A stretch of DNA of 12,513 bases from Trebonia sp. (GTDB taxonomy: Bacteria > Actinomycetota > Actinomycetes > Streptosporangiales > Streptosporangiaceae): positions 1-12,513 of the forward strand of contig JASHXJ010000547.1 of assembly GCA_030043595.1 (NCBI GenBank), in the 5' to 3' direction. The position numbers were made by a program, and so were the translations under genes. The first letter of the stretch is position 1. Each line of letters begins with the position of its first letter. The notes beneath the pieces were generated by a model. That model worked only from the letters and a program-made list of their open reading frames with translations, did not search any database and was not told where the DNA came from. Shown piece by piece: positions 1 through 6,182 of this stretch.

Positions 1-950
<950 letters not shown>

Positions 951-966
951 GTCCTGTGTTCCCGTC

Positions 967-1512
<546 letters not shown>

Positions 1513-1513
1513 G

Positions 1514-2395
1514 TCAGGCCGCCCTTTCCGCCTCGTGGTCGGCGCGGCTGAGAATGCGCTCGACGAACGTCCGTACCATGTGCCGCTTGTACTCGGCACT
1601 GCCGCGGTGATCGGTCCGCGGCTGCGCGGCCGCGGCGGCCAGATCGGCCGCGCGCCCGATCGAGTCCGCGCTGAGCGGCTGTCCCAGCAGCGCCTGCGCC
1701 GCCTCCGTCGCCGCGATCGTGGCGCCGCCGACCCCGGTCAGGGCGATCCCCGCCCTGGTCACCGTGCCACCCGGCGCCGCGGTCTCGATGGAGACCGCCA
1801 CCCCGACCGTGGCGAAGTCACCGACCCGCCGCTCCAGCTTGAGGTAGCCGCCCGCGCGGACACCCTTGGCGGCCGGGATGACCGCCTCGACCGCGATCTC
1901 GTCCGGGTGAAGGGCATTCTCGAACGGCCCGAGCACGAAGTCCGCGACCGGGATCGTCCGGCGGCCGCCCGGCCCCTGGGCCACCACGGACCCGCCAAGC
2001 GACAGCACCACGGACGCCCAGTCACCTTGCGGGTCCGCGTGACAGAGCGAGCCGACGAGCGTGCCCCTGTTCCGCACGATCGGGTCCGCGATGAGCGGGG
2101 CGGCGGCGGCCATGGTGGGCTGGGTGCCCGGTAGCAGGTCCGAGTGCTCCAGGTCAGCGTGCCGGCACAGTGCCCCGATGCGGAGCGTGCCATCCGGGTC
2201 GGCCCGATGGTAGCCAAGGCCGGGGACGTTGTTGATGTCTACCACGAGCTCCGGCGACGCGAAGCGCAGCTTCATCAGCGGAACGAGGCTCTGGCCGCCG
2301 GCGAGCACCTTGGCGTAGTCGCCGCCATCGTGCAGGAGGCCGATCGCCTCATCCAGGGAATGCGGAGCCTCATAGCGGAACCGCGAAGGGTACAT
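1514..2395 (-). CDS. coxM: CO dehydrogenase-type medium (FAD) subunit, operon 1
   Basis: This is the FAD-binding subunit of the molybdenum hydroxylase, which hands electrons from the small subunit to the respiratory acceptor. It has 293 residues, close to the roughly 288 of characterised CoxM. The start is fixed by GGAGG seven bases before the ATG (2393-2395) and by MYPSRFRYEAP, which matches the family N-terminus; the open frame extends further upstream without support. The first flavin motif is AGGQS (residues 32-36). The second, normally TIGG or T-x-GG, reads T112-L-V-G115 within GTLVGSLCHADP, so its first glycine is valine (codon GTC). The C-terminal CO-dehydrogenase flavoprotein domain ends with YKRHMVRTFVERIL. 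It lies 34 nt after the unknown gene and 1 nt before coxS. The fold assignment is firm; whether the altered flavin motif affects activity is unknown. Confidence 0.93.
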   Translation of the reverse strand: MYPSRFRYEAPHSLDEAIGLLHDGGDYAKVLAGGQSLVPLMKLRFASPELVVDINNVPGLGYHRADPDGTLRIGALCRHADLEHSDLLPGTQPTMAAAAPLIADPIVRNRGTLVGSLCHADPQGDWASVVLSLGGSVVAQGPGGRRTIPVADFVLGPFENALHPDEIAVEAVIPAAKGVRAGGYLKLERRVGDFATVGVAVSIETAAPGGTVTRAGIALTGVGGATIAATEAAQALLGQPLSADSIGRAADLAAAAAQPRTDHRGSAEYKRHMVRTFVERILSRADHEAERAA

Positions 2396-2429
2396 TCGCT
2401 GTCCTCCGGGGAAGGGACGTGAATCAGGG

Positions 2430-2783
2430 TCAGGCCGCGTCGTCAGGGTCGGCCGGCTTGCGGGCAGGCCTGCCCGCGGACTTGTCAGCAGGCTTGCCGA
2501 CGGGCCTGTCAGCGGGCTTGCCGGCGGGCCTGTCAGCGGGCTTGTCGGCAAGCGCGGAATGCGGGTCGGCCACCGCGACCGGGCCCGCCTCGTAGTCGGG
2601 ATCAGGCCGGGGCTCCTGGTGCGGCGGCCACGGCCCGGAGACCGGCTGCCCGGCGATCTTGAGATAGTCGACTAGCTCTGGCCAGGCCCAGACCGTCGGG
2701 CTCTTCCCGGTCTTGGGAGCGTGCTCGATCAGCTCATACAGACGCGGATTGCCCTTGCTGTGACCGCTGGACTCGATGCGCAT
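2430..2783 (-). CDS. Unknown 117-residue protein with Lys/Pro/Ala-rich repeat tail, first gene of operon 1
   Basis: I do not recognise this protein. The start is well supported: GGGAGG lies six bases before the ATG (2781-2783). The frame is open further upstream, but that part covers the promoter region. Residues 1-60 form a non-repetitive part containing NPRLYELIEHAPKTGKSP and VWAWPELVDYLKIAGQPV, aromatic-rich and probably folded. A Pro/Glu/Asp-rich linker follows (about 50-75). The tail is a tetrapeptide repeat of the type [KR]-[PS]-A-[DG] (KPAD, RPAG, KPAD, RPVG, KPAD, KSAG, RPAR, KPAD) ending PDDAA. There is no signal peptide, membrane helix or cysteine motif. It leads the coxMSL operon with a 34-nt gap, so an accessory role in the enzyme's expression or assembly is possible, but this rests on position only. 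Confidence 0.72.
   Translation of the reverse strand: MRIESSGHSKGNPRLYELIEHAPKTGKSPTVWAWPELVDYLKIAGQPVSGPWPPHQEPRPDPDYEAGPVAVADPHSALADKPADRPAGKPADRPVGKPADKSAGRPARKPADPDDAA
2457..2552 (-). repeat. 12-bp coding tandem repeat (about 8 copies) in the unknown gene
   Basis: On the plus strand the units are cttgccgacggg, cctgtcagcggg, cttgccggcggg, cctgtcagcggg, cttgtcggcaag and more diverged copies to the left. Alternating pairs make a 24-bp higher-order unit (2493-2516 and 2517-2540 differ at one base). Because the period is a multiple of three, copy-number changes keep the frame and simply lengthen or shorten the Lys/Pro/Ala tail. Confidence 0.8.
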
Positions 2784-2887
2784 GCGCAGCCTCCCGCCGA
2801 CAGGGCGCTGCCAGCAGGGGCTGGCACCGTCGCCACCGAAATTTATGGGTATAGTGCGCCCGGCAGATCCCCGCCGCAACGGCCAAA

Positions 2888-2905
2888 TAAGCTATCGCTT
2901 AACTG
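2888..2905. repeat. 18-bp palindromic element, copy 1 (candidate operator)
   Basis: The sequence taagctatcgcttaactg occurs here and again, identically, at 3653-3670. The core is a dyad, TAAGC-TATC-GCTTA, about the size of a dimeric helix-turn-helix regulator site. This copy lies between two divergent genes, where an operator is expected, and about 105 bp upstream of the first start codon of operon 1. The LysR protein at 3722-4669 is a candidate binder, but the classical T-N11-A spacing is not obvious, so another regulator family is equally possible. Confidence 0.55.
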
Positions 2906-2980
2906 ATCGTTTCCGGCCCGGGCCCCGGCTCGCTGGCCGATGCCGTGCATACCGCGCTTCCAGCCGGGTAGCGGTAGCCG

Positions 2981-3002
2981 CCAGGTGGCTGTAACCGCCT
3001 GG
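2981..3002. repeat. Inverted repeat, 8-bp arms, 6-nt loop
   Basis: CCAGGTGG, then ctgtaa, then CCGCCTGG; seven of eight positions pair perfectly and the eighth can be G-U in RNA. It lies 64 bp upstream of the membrane protein start, so it could be an operator or a leader hairpin. Its neighbourhood also holds short direct repeats (ggtagcggtag and ggtagcggcag). Confidence 0.4.
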
Positions 3003-3065
3003 TAGCGGCAGCAGCTCCCAGATACCCGAACGTCGTCGTTTTTACTCGACCGGGAAGTGATAACT

Positions 3066-3602
3066 ATGGCTGGGATCTTGCGGATACGGCGCAGTCACGG
3101 CATCCTGGGCGGCCTGCTGATCGCCCTGCTCGGCATCTGGGGTGCGCTCATCCCGTTCATCGGGCCGTACTTCCACTACGCGTACACGCCGGACACGGCG
3201 TGGACGTACACCACCGGACGGCTCTGGCTGGAGATCCTCCCCGGCGTCGCCGCGCTGCTCGGCGGCTTCCTGCTCGTCGTGTCCAGGGGCAGGCACGTGG
3301 CGCTGTTCGGCGCCTTCCTCGGCATCGTGAGCGGGGCCTGGTTCGCGCTCGGCAACGTGGTCGCCCCGCTCTGGACCACGGCCGCGCCGGCCGGGGTACC
3401 GGCCAGCGCCACGACCCTGACGCGGGTCGCCGAACAGATCGGGTTCTTCGCCGGCCTGGGCGTTGTCATGGTCCTGGTCGCCGCCGCCGTGGCCGGGCGT
3501 CTCACCGCCGTGCCTGGCGTCACCGTGGCGCGCGCGGTGCCCATCGAGCGCGAGCGGCCCGCCGTCGGCTCCCCGAGCAGCAGCAGCGCACCCGTGAGCT
3601 GA
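3066..3602 (+). CDS. Four-helix integral membrane protein, function unknown
   Basis: A 178-residue membrane protein. Predicted membrane segments are at about residues 13-34 (ILGGLLIALLGIWGALIPFIG), 53-72, 77-100 and 125-144. A short positive N-terminus (RIRRSH) precedes them. A polar loop follows helix 1 (FHYAYTPDTAWTYTTGRLW) and a Ser/Pro-rich tail follows helix 4. The conserved-looking motif YTPDTAW...GRLWLEILPG recalls a family of small uncharacterised actinobacterial membrane proteins; that is memory, not a search. The ATG at 3066 has GGGAAG eight bases upstream. An in-frame GTG at 3057 overlaps that site and is rejected. The gene sits between the two CO dehydrogenase operons, flanked by the two 18-bp palindromes, and is transcribed alone. 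A role as membrane partner of the dehydrogenase is possible but unsupported by sequence. Confidence 0.8.
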   Translation: MAGILRIRRSHGILGGLLIALLGIWGALIPFIGPYFHYAYTPDTAWTYTTGRLWLEILPGVAALLGGFLLVVSRGRHVALFGAFLGIVSGAWFALGNVVAPLWTTAAPAGVPASATTLTRVAEQIGFFAGLGVVMVLVAAAVAGRLTAVPGVTVARAVPIERERPAVGSPSSSSAPVS

Positions 3603-3618
3603 ACCGCACCCGTGAGCT
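3587..3618 (+). repeat. 14-bp direct repeat straddling the membrane gene stop codon
   Basis: The sequence cgcacccgtgagct occurs at 3587-3600 and at 3605-3618, an 18-bp period with the TGA stop (3600-3602) between the copies. It looks like a small local duplication at the gene's 3' end. Confidence 0.6.
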
Positions 3619-3652
3619 CAAGCGCGACGTCTCGCTTCGCTTCCGGGTAATT

Positions 3653-3678
3653 TAAGCTATCGCTTAACTGGCTTAACT
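3653..3678. repeat. 18-bp palindromic element, copy 2, with an extra half-site
   Basis: The same 18 bases as at 2888-2905 lie in the 119-bp gap between the convergent ends of the membrane gene and the LysR gene. Here the dyad is longer, TTAAGC-TATC-GCTTAA, and the right arm is repeated directly (gcttaactg at 3662-3670, gcttaacta at 3671-3679). A site downstream of both neighbours is an odd place for an ordinary operator. A 3'-end hairpin is possible, but there is no T run. I see no gene in 3603-3721. Confidence 0.55.
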
Positions 3679-3721
3679 AGAACTGTCGGGCTGGGTCGAA
3701 GCGATGGCTGAAGCAGGGATG

Positions 3722-4669
3722 TCAGCTCCATATGGTGACGTACACCGGGGGCTTGAACCGGGACGGCGGAACGCCCGCGCCGGGCGAGCGCATCAGCTGC
3801 ATGGCCTCAGGAGTGCCGAGGAAGCGGCGCAGCGCGCCTGCCGCGCCGCTGCGGTACTCCCGCTCGAGGAACGTGGCGTACCAGCATTCCTCCATCGGCA
3901 GCCCGGGCAGGTCGACCAGCGACAGCTCACCGCGTCGCAGCTGCTGAGACACCAGGTGCTCGATCGCGGGCGCGACGCCCGCGCCGTCCGCGGCGGCCGC
4001 CCAGGCGGCGGTCTGGCTGGGGAAGACCCCGATGTTGCTCTCCGGGATGCCCAGCCGGGTAAGCAGCTTGGCTGTCGCGGTGCTTGGGTCGGTCCCGTTC
4101 GGGTCCACCAGCCACCGCCACTGCCTGACCGGCCCGCGTGGCTTGGCGTGCCCGGCGGCTACCACGGTCAGCCGGTACTTGAAGATGGGCTCGCTGACGA
4201 TCGGCATCTCGTTCTCGCCGGTCACACCCGGGCCGAAGGCGACGTCGGCGAGCCGGTTCGCGACGAGCACGCCGTGCTCGCTGGAGATGGCGACGCCCGT
4301 CGAGACCTCGACGGCCCCGGCGAACCGCCGGGTGAATGCCTCGATCAGCGGGCCGACCATGAACTCGGCGAACGCCGGGGTCGCGACGACCCGGAGCTGC
4401 TCTGGCGCCCCCTGTGCGGCACGGACCGCGGCGTGCGCCTCCGCGCCGAGCACCACGATCTGGGACGCGGTGCCGAGCAGCCGGGAGCCGCCGGGGGTCA
4501 GCGTCATGCCCCCCGGACCGCGGGTGATCAGCTGGTCGCCGAGGTAGTTGCGCAGCGCTGTCAGCGCCTGCGACACGGCTGGCTCGCTCACGCCAAGCGC
4601 ACTCGCGGCAGCCCGCACGGAGCCCAGGCGGGCGACCAGGACGAAAGCGTTGAGCTGCGTGAGTGTCAT
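3722..4669 (-). CDS. LysR-family transcriptional regulator, divergent from operon 2
   Basis: A 315-residue LysR-type regulator. The N-terminal winged helix-turn-helix is clear: MTLTQLNAFVLVARLGSVRAAA, then ALGVSEPAVSQALTALR (recognition helix about residues 28-37). An effector-binding domain covers about residues 90-295 (RVVATPAFAEFMVGPLIEAF onward). A 20-residue tail rich in proline ends it. It is transcribed away from coxM of operon 2 across a 76-bp gap, the usual layout for a LysR protein controlling its neighbour. It resembles the placement of CutR, the LysR regulator of mycobacterial CO dehydrogenase genes. The ATG at 4667-4669 begins at the family's usual first residue. It lacks a clear ribosome site; an in-frame TTG (first base 4708) would add 13 residues without family support. 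Whether it also acts on operon 1 is unknown. Confidence 0.9.
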   Translation of the reverse strand: MTLTQLNAFVLVARLGSVRAAASALGVSEPAVSQALTALRNYLGDQLITRGPGGMTLTPGGSRLLGTASQIVVLGAEAHAAVRAAQGAPEQLRVVATPAFAEFMVGPLIEAFTRRFAGAVEVSTGVAISSEHGVLVANRLADVAFGPGVTGENEMPIVSEPIFKYRLTVVAAGHAKPRGPVRQWRWLVDPNGTDPSTATAKLLTRLGIPESNIGVFPSQTAAWAAAADGAGVAPAIEHLVSQQLRRGELSLVDLPGLPMEECWYATFLEREYRSGAAGALRRFLGTPEAMQLMRSPGAGVPPSRFKPPVYVTIWS

Positions 4670-4745
4670 TTCAAGATCCAGTGTCGCGCATCGGCGGGAT
4701 CTGTCCAACCAGGCGCATGCGCCAGAGGGTCAGAGGGAGGTCGCG
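4670..4745. promoter_or_regulatory. Divergent LysR/coxM control region
   Basis: These 76 bp must hold the start signals for both the regulator and operon 2. A perfect 12-bp palindrome, GGCGCATGCGCC, lies at 4712-4723. A wider inverted repeat has arms AGATCC (4674-4679) and GGATCT (4697-4702). AGGGAGG at 4734-4740 is the ribosome site for coxM. LysR proteins usually bind in such gaps, but neither dyad is a textbook T-N11-A box. Confidence 0.5.
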
Positions 4746-5639
4746 GTGCAGGTTCCCGCGCAGGTCGAGTACGAGAAGGCCACCAGCGTGCAGCACGCGC
4801 TCGCCCTGCTCGCCAGGTACGGCCCTGAGGCTAAGGTCCTGGCGGGCGGGCACAGCCTGATCCCGATGATGAAGCTGCGCCTGGCGCAGCCCGAGGTGCT
4901 CGTCGACATCAACGGGCTCACCGACCTGTGCTTCATCGACAGGGTGGCGGATGAGCTGCGAATCGGCACGCTGACCAGGCACGCTCAGCTGCTTGAGTCG
5001 GAACTGGCGGGCGAGCACTTCGCGATCCTGCATGACGCCGAGCGGGTGATCGCCGATCCGATCGTCAGGAACTGGGGCACGGTGGGCGGCTCGCTCTGCC
5101 AGGCCGACCCCTCCGAGGACCTGTCCGCCGCGTTCGCGGCGATGAAGGGCACCATGGTGATCGAGGGTCCGGGCGGCAGCCGGGAGGTAAGTGCCCGGGC
5201 GTTCCATACTGGCCCGTACGAGACGGTGGTCGGCCCGTCCGAGCTGCTCACCGAGATCAGGCTGCCGATCCGGCCGGGACACCAGCGCGGCGGAAGTGCC
5301 TACCTGAAGGTGGCCCGCCGGGCGGGGGACTGGCCAGTGGGCGCCGCCGGAGCCGCGGTCTGGCTGACGGACGGCATCGTCGCCGATGTCGGCATCGGGC
5401 TGACCGCGGTCGGCGCCAGGCACTTCGTCGCGGCCGAGGCCGAAGAGTTCCTGCTGGGCCGGCCGGCCGATGAAGAGAACCTGGCCAGGGCGGGGGAGAT
5501 CGCGGCAGAGCACTGCCGTCCGGTCACCGACCAGCGCGGTCCGGCCGACTACAAGCGGCACCTCGTGCGGGAGCTCACCGCCCGGGTCCTGCGCGCCGCC
5601 CTCTCCCGGGCCGGCGGACTCGCCGGCCGCCCGTCATGA
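4746..5639 (+). CDS. coxM: CO dehydrogenase medium (FAD) subunit, operon 2
   Basis: This FAD-binding subunit has 297 residues. Both flavin motifs are intact: AGGHS (residues 33-37) and TVGG (112-115, in GTVGGSLCQADPSED). The CO-dehydrogenase flavoprotein C-terminal domain includes AYLKVARRAGDWPVGAAGAA and ends near DYKRHLVRELTARVLRAA. The start is a GTG at 4746 placed five bases after AGGGAGG; the longer open frame upstream runs into the divergent control region and the LysR gene and is rejected. It is the first gene of coxM-coxS-coxL, the canonical order. Its TGA stop (5637-5639) overlaps an ATG, which begins the chain of overlaps leading to coxS. It is clearly paralogous to the coxM at 1514-2395 but well diverged, so the two operons are not a recent duplication. 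Confidence 0.95.
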   Translation: MQVPAQVEYEKATSVQHALALLARYGPEAKVLAGGHSLIPMMKLRLAQPEVLVDINGLTDLCFIDRVADELRIGTLTRHAQLLESELAGEHFAILHDAERVIADPIVRNWGTVGGSLCQADPSEDLSAAFAAMKGTMVIEGPGGSREVSARAFHTGPYETVVGPSELLTEIRLPIRPGHQRGGSAYLKVARRAGDWPVGAAGAAVWLTDGIVADVGIGLTAVGARHFVAAEAEEFLLGRPADEENLARAGEIAAEHCRPVTDQRGPADYKRHLVRELTARVLRAALSRAGGLAGRPS

Positions 5640-5673
5640 AGCGCCCGTCATGAAGCGCACGTCATGAAGCTCA
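5632..5673 (+). repeat. Triplicated 14-bp unit forming a chain of ATGA overlaps between coxM and coxS
   Basis: Three tandem units, cgtcatgaagcgcc, cgtcatgaagcgca and cgtcatgaagctca. Each holds an ATGA, and because 14 is not a multiple of three the three ATGs are in three different frames. The coxM stop TGA (5637-5639) overlaps ATG 5636. That ATG reads MKRPS and stops at 5651-5653, overlapping ATG 5650. The second reads MKRTS and stops at 5665-5667, overlapping ATG 5664, the coxS start. No Shine-Dalgarno sequence precedes coxS, so ribosomes may pass along the chain by reinitiation. Confidence 0.85.
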
Positions 5674-6182
5674 CCCTGACCGTCAACGGGACGGAATACG
5701 CGCGCACGATCGAGCCGCGCCTGCTGCTCATCCACTTCCTGCGCGACGAGCTCGGCCTGACCGGGTCGCACTGGGGCTGTGACACGTCCAACTGCGGTGC
5801 CTGCGTGGTGTGGCTGGATGAGACGCCCGTGAAGTCCTGCACGGTGCTGGCCGCGATGACCGACGGCAGGCGGGTCACCACCGTGGAGGGCCTGGCCAGG
5901 AACGGCGTGCTCGACCCGGTGCAGGAGGGCTTTTCCGCGTGCCACGGACTCCAGTGCGGATTCTGCACCCCGGGCATGATGATGACCGCGCGCTGGCTGC
6001 TCGACCGCAACCCCAACCCGACCGCGGCGGAGGTGCGCGAGGCGATATCCGGCCAGATCTGCCGGTGCACGGGATACGAGAACATCGTCAGGTCGGTGCT
6101 GTGGGCCGCAGGCAACGACGGCAACGACGGGAACGAGGGGAACGACGGGAACGACGGGAGCGACGACGATGGACGCGACTAG
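5664..6182 (+). CDS. coxS: CO dehydrogenase small subunit, two [2Fe-2S] clusters, operon 2
   Basis: An iron-sulfur subunit of 172 residues starting MKLTLTVNGTEY, the normal family start. The N-terminal cluster ligands are C39, C44, C47 (GCDTSNCGACVV) and C59 (KSC). The C-terminal cluster ligands are C98, C101 (CGFCTPGMMM), C133 and C135 (CRCTGYEN). All are present. The conserved protein ends at about residue 149 (SVLWAA); residues 150-172 are an acidic (GND)n tail encoded by 9-bp repeats and not shared with the operon 1 copy. The gene overlaps the coxL start by 14 bp, and its own start overlaps a tiny upstream frame's stop, so all three subunits look translationally coupled. Confidence 0.95.
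   Translation: MKLTLTVNGTEYARTIEPRLLLIHFLRDELGLTGSHWGCDTSNCGACVVWLDETPVKSCTVLAAMTDGRRVTTVEGLARNGVLDPVQEGFSACHGLQCGFCTPGMMMTARWLLDRNPNPTAAEVREAISGQICRCTGYENIVRSVLWAAGNDGNDGNEGNDGNDGSDDDGRD
6111..6164 (+). repeat. Six 9-bp tandem repeats encoding (Gly-Asn-Asp)n at the coxS 3' end
   Basis: Units ggcaacgac (2), gggaacgag, gggaacgac (2) and gggagcgac run without interruption. The last unit supplies the GGGAG ribosome site (6156-6160) for coxL, eight bases before its ATG at 6169. Copy-number change would keep the coxS frame and leave the coxL site in place. Confidence 0.85.

Larger units (their letters stand above)
2784..3065. promoter_or_regulatory. Divergent control region between operon 1 and the membrane protein gene
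   Basis: This 282-bp stretch separates two divergent genes and should hold both promoters. I see no gene in it. It contains an AT-rich island at 2839-2856 (aaatttatgggtatagt), unusual for this genome, a plausible -10 area for the minus operon (TAAATT or TATACC read on that strand). It also contains a palindromic element at 2888-2905 and an inverted repeat at 2981-3002. No convincing -35/-10 pair at standard spacing was found for either direction. A GGGAAG ribosome site at 3052-3057 serves the plus-strand gene. Confidence 0.5.

Noticed and set aside
2888..3678. Reading the 18-bp repeats as attachment sites or target duplications of a mobile cassette
   Set aside because: No transposase, integrase or terminal inverted repeats lie between them. 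The repeats are themselves palindromic and one is in a promoter region, so regulatory sites are simpler.
4548..4745. N-terminal extension of operon 2 coxM upstream of 4746
   Set aside because: The frame is open but antisense to the LysR gene start; the AGGGAGG-GTG start gives the family's normal length.
3704..4828. Plus-strand open frame opposite the LysR gene
   Set aside because: The LysR frame has a clear helix-turn-helix and effector domain; this frame has no domain and would also cross the divergent promoter.
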